A stretch of DNA of 64,000 nucleotides from Gnetum montanum (taxonomy: Eukaryota; Streptophyta; Gnetopsida; Gnetales; Gnetaceae), in NCBI GenBank assembly GCA_015680685.1, contig MNCI01013895.1, forward strand, positions 550,317 through 614,316, in the 5' to 3' direction. The notes under the pieces were generated by a model. The model saw nothing but the letters and a program-made list of their open reading frames with translations, did no database searches and was not told where the DNA came from. Below are positions 35,414 through 45,476 of this stretch, piece after piece. A program made the translations under genes and the position numbers. How positions within the stretch are numbered: position 1 is the stretch's first letter; every line of letters begins with the position of its first letter.

Positions 35414-36298
35414 TGATGAAGTGTCATTAAGTCTTGCATCGACTGGGCCGTGTATATGCGACCGCGTCGACATAGCCTTCAGCATCGACGTGGCCTCATT
35501 TACGCAGCCGCTTGTCTCGGCCTATAAATAAGAGGGCCTTCTGTCTCATTTAGGCATCTTTCAGTTAGTTGTAGTGAAGCTCTTGCAATTTGTTCTCGCA
35601 GGAGATAGAATATTTTCCAAGTGCCCGCAGCAAGTGTAAGAAAAGTGATCAGCTCTTTATTCGAGCGTTGATGTATCTGAGCCCATTGGCGTGACGGCAA
35701 TAAAGACAAACTATTCAAACATTCCTTACAACATTTGGACTTAGCTATTTTATGCATTCAGTAGTTTAATATATTTATGCTTTGTTAGTTACATGTTAAT
35801 TACTTAAGTTTCTGTTATTATTATTTTAATCGCTATTGTTCACTCATAGTTCATAAAGGCCATAAGTACGACCATCTCAAATGTAAATCAAACACTTGGT
35901 AAACCCAGTGACGCTTAACGTCTAGTGGCCCAGAAGTGTTAGGAGATGCTCAAAACGTGCTCAAAAGATGGGACCGGATACTTATGGTAGGAATAGTTAG
36001 AATACAAGTTAGGATAATTAGAGATTAGATAATAGTTTATTCCTTACCTTTTATACCTTAAACCAGCCGCCAAAAGATATGCAAAAAGCTATAAAAATCA
36101 TTAGCCTTAGTCTCAATTAACCATCGTAAACGAAACATCACAAGTGAGATTAGGAAGACAATGACCGTTCTAACCCAAAGTTTCACTGGTTAGAGTCTCG
36201 TGTATGTTAAGTACTTACAATCTACGAAATTCGACCGGGTCATGTGTGAACACCCATGATTCGTATGGTTGGGTGTAGGGGTACCTAGCCACTCATCA
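35414..36298 (+). repeat. Element B 5' LTR
   Basis: TGATGAAGTG to CTCATCA, 885 bp. GTCGAC motifs lie upstream of the TATA box (TATAAATA, 35523-35530). AATAAA is at 35699-35704. Confidence 0.95.
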
Positions 36299-36319
36299 TT
36301 GGCACCGTTGCCAGGGACT
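36299..36319 (+). other. Element B primer binding site (tRNA-Asp type)
   Basis: TTGGCACCGTTGCCAGGGAC directly follows the 5' LTR. It is complementary to the 3' end of plant tRNA-Asp with two mismatches. Confidence 0.88.
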
Positions 36320-36466
36320 ATTAAGTCTTACATGCATCATCTAACCTTAGTGAAATTATCATTCAACTCATTGGAACAGACCCAGGATAGAAATATTTAC
36401 GCACGCTAGGTGGATTAAAAATAAATATTAAGGTACATCGATTACGTGGACCATCTAACGTCCAGC

Positions 36467-38990
36467 ATGTCTTCTCACAGGAGGGAGATATCCACCCCAC
36501 CGGTGCCATAAGAGTGTCGGGGGGTGTACAAGCATCCTGATGAGTACGTCCCTGATTTCACGTTCATCCTACATCAGGATGAGCATCTACGATGGTGGGA
36601 CATGGAGGGCAATATTGTACACCCTCTCGACTGATCGGCTCCTGCGATGCTATTGCATAATCTTGGTAGATTGGGCATCTAGAACCTTGGAATAGAGTAT
36701 GTCATGGAGGACCATGACTACCAGGACTATTGTCCCAATGAGGCTCAACGAGCAAGAGATCAGTAGCAAGCAGACAGATATGAACAACTAAAGGGAAAAC
36801 AATTCAGTAACCCCTTATTTCCACAAGGGCTACCAGACGATGGGGATACCATCTTTCATGACACCCATTCAACCGAATTTCCCTTGGGGCACCAGGTTCT
36901 CCAATCCATGATTCATTCCAAGCACCTAGATGGCCAAGATTCCCAAGGGGATGGAGGGTCACATAACAAGGATGAACGGGATGATCAGGACCGTCATTAA
37001 GGTAGAGGGAGAGATCTCTCTCCTTCTTCTCCATCCTCTCGCTCTCCTTCTCCTTCATCCAGCTCAGGCTCTAATCATAACCGAGGTAGGAGGAAGCAAA
37101 AGGATGGGGGCAAAAAGGTTCCGAAGGATCAGAACGAGAAACAAGAGGAAACACGTGAGCCATCACGTGATGCTCGCCAGCATGGAAGGAGGGATAGCTA
37201 GAATCGTCACAAACATCATGGTCCTCTACAGGACTATGATTCAGATGAGCCGTTGTTGGCTACCTGGAGTATGCTCCAGATCTCTGAGGCAATTCAAATT
37301 CCTAGTAGGCACAAAAATGATAGCCAGATCAAGCATGTTGATATGAACAACATCCCCAGATTTGAAGGGGGATACAACTGTGATCCATAGACCCACCTAC
37401 AGGCATTCCATGATGCCTACACCCTGCAAAATATTGACAATGATTGGTAAAGGCTGAAGCTCTTCCCTCGCACACTCATCAAAGAAGCTGAAAGTTGGTA
37501 CCGGTCCTTAGAGCTAGAATTAATCAGAAGATGGAGTACGATGCTTGAAATTTTCAATGACAAATATCAAACGTACTCCAGAGTGGTGAACCTGAGACAA
37601 CAGATCCAATGTTGGAAACAAGGAAACCATGAACCCTTGGATGCCACCATGAGCAGGTACTACTCATTGTTGCATCGGTGCCCTGGTCATGGTTACTCTC
37701 AGCGGGCACAGCTGCACCACATCATTGATGGGATCCATTTCGAAACGCGAAAGACCCTTGGCATGTATGCCCAAGGGTGACTGTCAGAGCTAAGGGCCCA
37801 TCAATTGCAACACCTCATTGAACAGGTGGCCAAGGAGGAAGGAGAACTTAGAAAAAAGGAGAGCACAGAAAAATTCAACCAGGATCCTTCCCTCAGAAAA
37901 AGAGAAGTCTGTTTTTGTGATGAGGAGGAAGAATCATTGCTGGAAGTAGCGGTAAACTGAAAGACCTTGCCGTTACAAAAATTCACATCTGAAATTTTGG
38001 CAAAGGTGGATAAGATGTGGGACTCTTTGGATGAAAGAGTTCAAAGCGTGTTGAAAATCGTAGAGGAGTCTAGAGCACAAGGTAATGACCACGATCGGCG
38101 CAGGAAGAAGGAAGTTGAACATGCCCAGTATAAGGGAAAGGGCAAGGTTGCTATAGCAAAGTAGGTTGCAAACTCTAACACCGAAGAGGAAGATGAATGT
38201 GGCATATGCCAATATGAACATCCTAAGGGATGTTGCCCTGTGGTGTCACATCTTCAAGAGTTTGGGGTGTACGCATTGAACCCTCGCTTGGCACAAAGGT
38301 AAACACCTCGAAGGTTGCCTTATCCACAAGGCAATTCTAGGTGATTCCACCAGTAGCAATAAGGATACTATCCAAGTGGAGCGCCACCGCAACCGTATGA
38401 ATACTTCCAATAGTGGCAGCACCCACAAACATGGGGGATGCCACCTCCAAGGCAGTAGTACCCTTACAAATAGCTAAATCCTTATGGGCACTATGTTTAG
38501 CAATCAATCTCTCCAAGGGACTCTTCCATCCATGCGGCCTTTCAAAGTCATTACCACCCCCTGGAGTATTTTCACCCTCAATCTCCATCACCCTGGGTGG
38601 AAAACCCACATCTCTTCAATCCTCCATCACCTTATCCTGCCACTCATCCACCACATCCCACTCAGCTGCCACCTACACCTCCGATGCAAGGAGAAATACT
38701 GCCACAACTACAACAGTGGAACGCTACGAGGGCTATTAACTTACAACCGGCACCTCAGCCGAGTGGATCGGAACTCAAGCCATGGAAACGTCCCTTTTTC
38801 CGGCCCAACACTTTGAACATACCCTCGCACACACCTGTGGCCAGTGCCTTTGAACCTACAAGCACCTCCACTATTCCACCGCCAGAGCAGCCTCCAAGCC
38901 AACAACAACAACACTCCAACATCCAGATGGTCATGCTCATGCATGTTGTGACCGACTGGATCAAAGCAGGTCACCTTCCCTGAAAATTGA
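36467..38990 (+). pseudogene. Element B gag (broken)
   Basis: Starts MSSHRREIS at 36467. The N-terminal part has WWDMEGNIVHPLD near 36600, then a charged, serine-rich region. The capsid core has NNIPRFEGGYNCDP near 37350, WYRSLE near 37500 and LDATMSRYYSLLHRCPGHGY near 37640. A CGICQYEHPKGCCPV block near 38200 corresponds to the zinc-knuckle position in element A. A proline-rich tail follows. At least ten stops and frame changes are present, many readable as CAG-to-TAG or TGG-to-TGA changes. Confidence 0.85.
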
Positions 38991-39025
38991 CTGATCTGGG
39001 AAGCCCCCTCATCTATCTTCTAGTG

Positions 39026-39896
39026 TGATGAGTGGCGAGATACCCTTACACTCAACCATACGAATGCAACCGTAGCACGCGTGATCCAGTCGAACTCCGC
39101 AAACTAAGCGCCTACACGCCCCATGGAACACTTCGGGTTAATCATTCGTTGTCTTCCTAGACTTACTTGTTGTTGTCACGGTGTATGGTTAAGTAAGTCC
39201 GAGGTATATGGTTTTTATATCTTTTTATGTTTTATCTCCTATGCTATTGAGGTGAAGGGTTGAGGAACTAATTGCTAACTCTAACGAATGAACCAAGTCT
39301 AAATTACCTAGCGTCAACATCTGTTCCCACTTACCGTACACACCCTGAACCGATGCAACCGTGGCTACCAAATGCTAATCATTGTTGGGATCGCCACGTG
39401 TAACGCACGTGCTCAAAGTGGTCATACTGAGGCACTTAACTAGGAGGAAAGGGTTGAAAGAATCTAATCTAGCCTAAGCACGATGAGCATCCGTTCCTTG
39501 ATTATCTGTACACATCCTTAAATGCTCGTAATCAAGTCATACTCATTCCACGTTACTAGGAGATAAGGGTGAGAGAGAAAATAATAAATAACATTAAATA
39601 AAGTCCTACTCCATGCACTGCAAGGTTTATCCGGAAAGCTCGTCTTTATTGTCGTACACAAACTTGTGTTCAGGTACAATGTTTGCTCGAATAAAGATCC
39701 GTTCACTTTGGGACCCCTACTGCGGGCACATGGAAAATATTTTATCTCTGGAGTGATCAATCTTCCAAAGTTTCTCTACTTCTAGCCTAGGATGAGGAAA
39801 TAAGGGAGAGCCGCCTCTTATGTATAGATATGACGGCGCACCGCGATATCGCATACGCGACATCGTAGGGGATGGTTGCGATATCGCAGCTCATCA
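39026..39896 (-). mobile_element. Solo LTR C, nested in element B
   Basis: An 871-bp LTR of the element A family, in the same (minus) orientation as A, running TGATGAGTGG to GCTCATCA on the plus strand. It carries GCGATATCGC palindromes at its promoter end (39842-39890) and the CAATAAAGAC poly(A) signal context on the minus strand near plus 39645. It interrupts the protease region of element B between text matching LGSPLIYL and GNEPCKALL. No clean target duplication remains (TAGTG before, AGATG after). No internal sequence is present, so it is a recombination product. Confidence 0.9.
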
Positions 39897-40828
39897 AGAT
39901 GGCAGGGAACGAGCCATGCAAAGCTCTTCTAGACTTAGGGTCAAGGGTCAATTTGATCTCTTATGATATATACAAGAACTGGAACCTGCCTCCGCTAAAG
40001 AAGAGCAACATTCGACTCAAGTTGGCAAACCAGTTCATCACCATTCCCTTGGGATTGGTGGAGGACATTGTGACCACCGTATGTGGGTGGTCCTACCCTA
40101 CTGATTTCCTGGTCATCCGTGTAGAGAATTGCAAGGGGAACTTTCCAATCATCATGGGAAGGGCCTAGCTAAGCACGATAGATGCACGACTAGGCCTCTG
40201 CGATCTATCCCTTGAAATTTCCAAGGAAAATCCTTTCGAGAAGATTGAGAAGAAACGCATTCCATGCATCGCGTACAATGACTCAGGGTGCAACTGTGTG
40301 TAGAAAATATGGTCCACTAAGTGGATATCCCTTCAAGCATGTAGCTGGTGTACCGAGGAATCACCTATTCAATAGTGCCTGTAAGCAGCAGCCACTAACC
40401 AAGAAGGCACGCAGTGGCTGACAGCTGATGCTAACAGCACATTATGCATGGAACCATCAGAGGGGCTTGTACAAGTGTACATTAACAGCAAAGATGAAAT
40501 GGAAGAGATTCATCAACAGGTCTCCACTGTTGATGACTAAGATGACTAGGGACAGCTAGAAATCCCTGAGAGCTTCAAACAAGAGTCCCTTGAGTTAAAG
40601 TCTTTACCGACTCACTTAGAGTATGCATTTTTGCAAAATGGAAAGTTGGTAATCATTAATGCCACCCTTGCTCTAGAATAGAAGAAGAAGTTGCTAGAGG
40701 TGGTAAACAAATGGGTTGCTGCATTCGCATGATCATATCCTGAGTTGACTGGAGTTGATCTCAGGGTCTGCCAGCATCAGATCTGTCTTGACCCTTCCAT
40801 GAAGCCACGACAATAGCCACAAAGATGG
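39897..40828 (+). pseudogene. Element B protease and linker
   Basis: After the nested LTR the retropepsin continues with GNEPCKALLDLGSRVNLIS near 39910. The catalytic triplet is DLG where element A has DSG, a TCA-to-TTA change. FPIIMGRA near 40145 ends at a TAG. The linker to the reverse transcriptase (LEYAFLQNGK, then ELTGVDLR near 40745) has several stops. Confidence 0.82.
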
Positions 40829-41650
40829 TTGAATCCCAAATTGAAGCAGGTTGTAAAAGATGAAATCGAACAGTTGTTAAAGATGGGATTCATTTATTCT
40901 ATCGTCGATAGTGAATGGGTTAGCCCACTCGTTATTGTGCCCAAAAAAGGTGGCAAGTGGAGGGTCTATATTGATTTTCGATTGCTTAATATGGCGACCT
41001 TCAAGGACCACTTCCCGCTCCCATTTGTGGACCAGGTGTTGGACACCATAGCAGAGCACCGCTACTACAGCTTTTTGGATGGTTATAACGGTTATAACCA
41101 AATTCAAATAGCACTAGAGGACCAGGCCAAAACTACTTTCATGAGTCCATGCAGGACTTTCACATACAAGAAGATGCCCTTTGGCATGTGCAATGCACCC
41201 ACTACGTTCCAACGCCTTGTCCTAAGCATCTTCCAGCAACAAATCGGCAATGGTGTAGAAGTCTTCATGGATGACTTCTCCACCTATAGGGCCACTTTCG
41301 AGCAAGCCTTGGACCGTCTTAAGCAGGTTCTCAAACGTTGTGTAGACACCAATCTATGGCTCAATTGAAAGAAAAGCCATTTGATGGTCCAAGAAGGCAT
41401 TGTGTTGGGGCATCGCCTCTCACAAACAAGGATCAGCGTAGATCCTGAAAAGATCAAGGTTATCCAAGGAATCACCCACCAACCAAGTACCGTCAAAGAC
41501 GTCCGGTCATTCCTTGGACACACTGGTTACTACCGACGATTCATTGAAAAATTCTTGAAGATCGCCAAGCTATTGGTAGAGCTGACAAAGAAGGATGCTC
41601 TGTTCATCAGGACCAAGGAGTGCGAGTCTGCATTCCAAGTGTTGAAATAG
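40829..41650 (+). pseudogene. Element B reverse transcriptase domain
   Basis: MNPKLKQVVKDEIEQLL opens the domain, followed by WVSPLVIVPKKGGKWR, YSFLDGYNGYNQIQ, MPFGMCNAPTTFQ and the catalytic VFMDDF near 41265. A TGA at 41366-41368 replaces the Trp codon found in element A (LNWQKN). The thumb continues with GIVLGHRLS and SFLGHTGYYRRFIE near 41510. It is a non-functional copy that retains the active site. Confidence 0.92.
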
Positions 41651-42064
41651 AAACTTGTAGAAACTCTAGTTCTACGAGCCCCTGATTGATCCAAACCCTT
41701 TCACATTATGACAAATGCATCCAAATTTGTCATGGGAGCCATGCTTACACCGTGTGATGATCAGAAACATCCTTATTATATACACTATGCAAGCCATAGC
41801 ATTGTGGGTGCTCAATTGAACTACACCACCACTAAAAAGGAGTTGATGGTAGTGGTGTTCACCTTGGATAAATTTCGGCAATATGTGCTCGGATACGAGG
41901 TGTTTGTACATACTGACCATAGTGCTATCCGGTTTCTAATGAACAAACCAACAGTGAACCCCTGCATCATCCGGTGGCTAGTGATTCTTCAGAAGTTTGA
42001 CCTTACCATGGTAGACAGGAAGGGGACCAAGAATGTGGTTGCTGACCACTTGTCTCGATTGTGA
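41651..42064 (+). pseudogene. Element B RNase H domain
   Basis: FHIMTNASKFVMGAM near 41700 has Asn where element A has the first catalytic Asp (MIDAS). TTTKKELMVVV, HTDHSAIRFLM and VADHLSRL follow. A stop at about 41648 separates it from the reverse transcriptase. Confidence 0.88.
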
Positions 42065-43513
42065 TGGGATGATGCAGAAGAGGAGGAGCCCTTATCCGAC
42101 CAATTTCCAGATGAAATCCTCTTCACAGGCATGGTTGATCCTCAAGCAACCAGGGAATCCCCTTAGTTCAACCGCATCCTCACCTACCTCACAACCCAAG
42201 AGCTGCCTAAGGAGTGGAACCATCAGCAGAAACAACATTTTCTCTATAAGGCCAAGCGTTTCATGGAAATCAATGGCCACCTTTACAAGGTGTGCGTAGA
42301 TGGCTTGGTTCGATGGTGTGTCCTTAATGATGATACGTTGCGCGTCCTCCAAGATGCTCATGAGGGTCTTTGTGGGGGCCACTATGCTGGACGCCGCACT
42401 ACCATTAAGATCCTGCTTGCAGGGTATTACTGGCCCACTATCTTTAGGGACGCACAATGGTTCGCCTGCTCTTGTGAACGATGCCAGAGGGACGGTGGGA
42501 TGATAGCACGGTTAGAAGGACCTCAACAATGGATCCAGCCACTGGAGCCCTTTGAGATTTGGGGGATCGACTTCATGGGACCCATCACACCTCTGTCAAA
42601 TGGAAAGGCATATATCATCGTCGTTGTAGACTACTATACAAAGTGGGTAGAAGCGACCGCCCTCGTCAACTGTTCTTCCAACACCATCGCACGATTTATC
42701 CAACAACAAATCGTTAATAGGTTTGGAGTGCCACATGCACTCATTTCAGATAATCAAACTCATTTTACGGGTTTCACGTTTCAAAAACTCATGCAATGCT
42801 TGGGGGTAACGCATAAATTCACAACTCCCTACCACCCCCAAGCCAACGGGTAGGCCGAAGTCACCAATAGGGAGATCACCAAGATCCTTACTCGAACCAT
42901 CAGCAAATACAGGAGGGATTGGAGCACTAAGCTTAATGATGCCCTATGGGCCTATCGCTCCACTTGGAAACTTCCTATAGGGTTCTCTCCCTATGAGTTA
43001 GTGTACGGAAAGTTGCCAACACTTCCAATTCAAGTTGAACTCCGCATACTATCCACTGCCACTGACTTAGGCCTTGACCTACCACTAGCACAACGTGAAC
43101 AACTGATCAATCTAAGTGTGCTAGATGAGAACCAATTAGTGGCCCTATCCTCCAATGAGATCCACAAGGCCTACAACAAAAAACAACATGATCTTCATAT
43201 TTGAAAGGGCTCATTTAGATGTGGTGACAAAGTACTGTATTAGAACCCCTCACACGTATCCCAATCAACGAAGTTTCAAACATTGTGGGAGGGACCTTAC
43301 ATTGTCTCTGAAACCTTTCCATCCGAGGCCTTGCTCATCCACAAACCTATAGACCCCACCAGAACACAGTTAGTTAACCGCCAACAACTGAAACCTTTCC
43401 ACGAACTTCACTCACCTAGTGCAACCACTTCATCATCGCCAGGTCAGCCACGCTCTATTTTTCATGTCTCCTCCTTTCCACCCAGTCATGGGGGAGACCA
43501 TCATCCCTGCTGA
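42065..43513 (+). pseudogene. Element B integrase
   Basis: A connection region is followed by the zinc-binding part HEGLCGGHYAGRRTT and CERCQRDGG near 42470. The catalytic core has IWGIDFMGPI near 42560 and LISDNQTHF near 42740 (Gly to Gln next to the Asp), then HPQANG and a TAG at about 42851. The frame continues past the stop with AEVTNREI, which supplies the third acidic residue. The C-terminal part is split near 43204. It ends LKPFHELHSP near 43410, as in element A. Confidence 0.88.
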
Positions 43514-45000
43514 TCCATTCCACTACACCCCTCACCATTTTGTCATTTTTTGTTTTACACTTTTTTGTTTTTCACCATCGTTTATACGTTTGCCACTTCT
43601 TTGTCCATTTTTTCCTTTCTTTACTTATTTTTCATTTCTTTATGAATGTTTTATTTTTTTGCGTAATTGCTAATCTGTCATCTTATTGTCTTCAAATGTT
43701 TGCCACAGATGGTTTTCATTGTGATGGGTAATGTACACTCATCTACCTAGTTGTCTAGTTTCTGTCCTCGCATGGGTCTTTTTGGACTTTACATCTACCT
43801 TCCGCTCATAAAATTGGTAGTGAGTTCACATCATCCACCCATGCACCCACTCCATGGTTTACCTTCTTTTGAGCACATGCAACCCCTTACCTTAACAACA
43901 TTTTAATTAATGTGTGACTTGTGTAGTTCCCAAACTGAGGGATGGCCCAATGGTTTGAATCGGGTGTGACTTCAAGGGGAATGCTTTATTCGTTGTTCTG
44001 TTCTGTTCCCTGGGTTGCCGGTGTGTCCTTACGGATTTCCTCCCACTCCAAGTCTCTCTCCATGGAAGCTTCTGGGCAGTCCGACCTTGCATGGTGTCCT
44101 CACTAAAAAAATTCAAAAAAAAATGAGGATTCAAAGCACACACCTTGGTTGGATGCATGCAAACACGCATGGGTCTTCGCATGGTGTGGTTCCCCTTCAT
44201 AAAAGAACAGAAAAAAAATGAATCACGGGGGAATTCAAAGCACACCCCTTAGACTGCCTCTTACGGGCCACACGCACTAGCTATGGGACTTCCTTGGTCC
44301 CCTCTAACTTTGTCCCATTTCACTTCCTTCTTCTCACATTTGTTGGAGTGGTGGTTCTCTATGAGGTCATTCTTGCTTCCTTGGGGGATGGCAGAGACTT
44401 CGTCTATTACTGCGATGTCACTGAAAGCAAATGGTTTTGGGTCTGATCTTCGAAACGGTTCTACTGGGTCACTTAACCACATCTCCACATGGGGTTTCCT
44501 ATGATCAAGGATCGACATACCATTCTCTCATCTCTCTCTTCATCCAATTCTCTCCGTCACTCACCTCACTGCTTGTCTTATGTCGTGGAAGTGTGTCATG
44601 CTCTCCTTGGGTTTCCCATGCCTTGGCGAAATCTCTTGGGTCGAAGTCTTACCTGGCAAACACCATTTCATGGCCCCAGGGCCCATGAACCCTGGTGTTG
44701 AGGGTATGCAAGGGCTACAAAGGCTATTGCCTATTATGGGGAGGACCCACCTGCATATTTCTAGTTCTAGTTGTTAAGCCTCCCATCCTTTGGATTTCTT
44801 GGTTGATTGTTTTCTGTGTCCCATCGTTCGATTTTTTCCTCGTGGAGTTCTTTTTGCATCCCGTTCTCCAATTTTGTCTCTTTTTCGCACTCCATTACCT
44901 TCCTCATGTCCTCAGCCATGATCGAGCCTTTTCTGCGCTTCAACCGCCTCAATTTGGGTTTTCAAATTCATCATTTCAGGTGTTTTATGGGTTGGTCAAT
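43514..45000 (+). other. Element B spacer between pol and the 3' gene
   Basis: T-rich at first (43530-43660), then mixed sequence. Short blocks recur inside it (GCATGGGTCTTCGCATGGTGT and AAAGCACAC near 44085-44255) and match element A near 6710-6790 in reverse complement. No reading frame is supported. Confidence 0.55.
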
Positions 45001-45026
45001 GCTGGTCCACGAGTGAACAGTGCTGC

Positions 45027-45100
45027 GTATACGGGGCCCTGTATACACAGCGCCTGCGTATACGTAGCCTCGTCGATGCAACACCCAACCCCTATATATA
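45027..45100 (+). promoter_or_regulatory. Internal promoter-like module in element B
   Basis: Three GTATAC palindromes at 45027, 45041 and 45058, with GC-rich spacers (GGGGCCC, CGTCGATG), are followed 30 bp later by TATATATA at 45093-45100. The arrangement copies the LTR promoters of this family, where palindromic hexamers (GATATC or GTCGAC) stand just upstream of a TATA box. It lies about 380 bp upstream of the ATG of the 3' reading frame. Confidence 0.5.
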
Positions 45101-45244
45101 CCCCATCATACTTCTTCATTTTTTATCATTTGGAGTCCAAATTGAGGGGAGTTTTGCCATTTTTTCTACCTAACCCTTCCCAACGCACCTACATTTCGTC
45201 ACGAGTCCTCATCAACCGATCCTTGCCCTTTTTAACAATCGGAG

Positions 45245-45476
45245 GTATGCTCTCAGTCATGGGGGGTGGTCCCTTTGTGAAACTAACTATAACTAATTAA
45301 TTAATTAATTAGTTTGTTAATTACAAAAAATTTGGCCCTAACCCATAAATTAACGCTCTGGAAAACTTAACGGTGTGCCTGTGCCATTAACATAACTTGG
45401 TCAAACTGAGAAAGTATATACGGACCATCTTAAACTACTTATGAACAGTCTAACGGACGGTTATGTTTTATTGTAG
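45245..45476 (+). other. Predicted intron in the leader of the 3' gene
   Basis: A donor-like CGGAG followed by GTATGC (45245) and an acceptor TTTTATTGTAG (ending 45476) bound 232 bp of AT-rich DNA including a TTAATTAATTAATTA run. The ATG of the 3' reading frame starts at the very next base. Confidence 0.45.

Noticed and set aside
39026-39901. TAGTG/AGATG as the target duplication of solo LTR C
   Set aside because: Only two of five bases agree position by position; not claimed.
44695-45300. 201-codon frame with hydrophobic stretches in element B
   Set aside because: It overlaps the promoter-like module and leader intron, is rich in Phe/Ser from T-rich DNA and has no homology I recognise.
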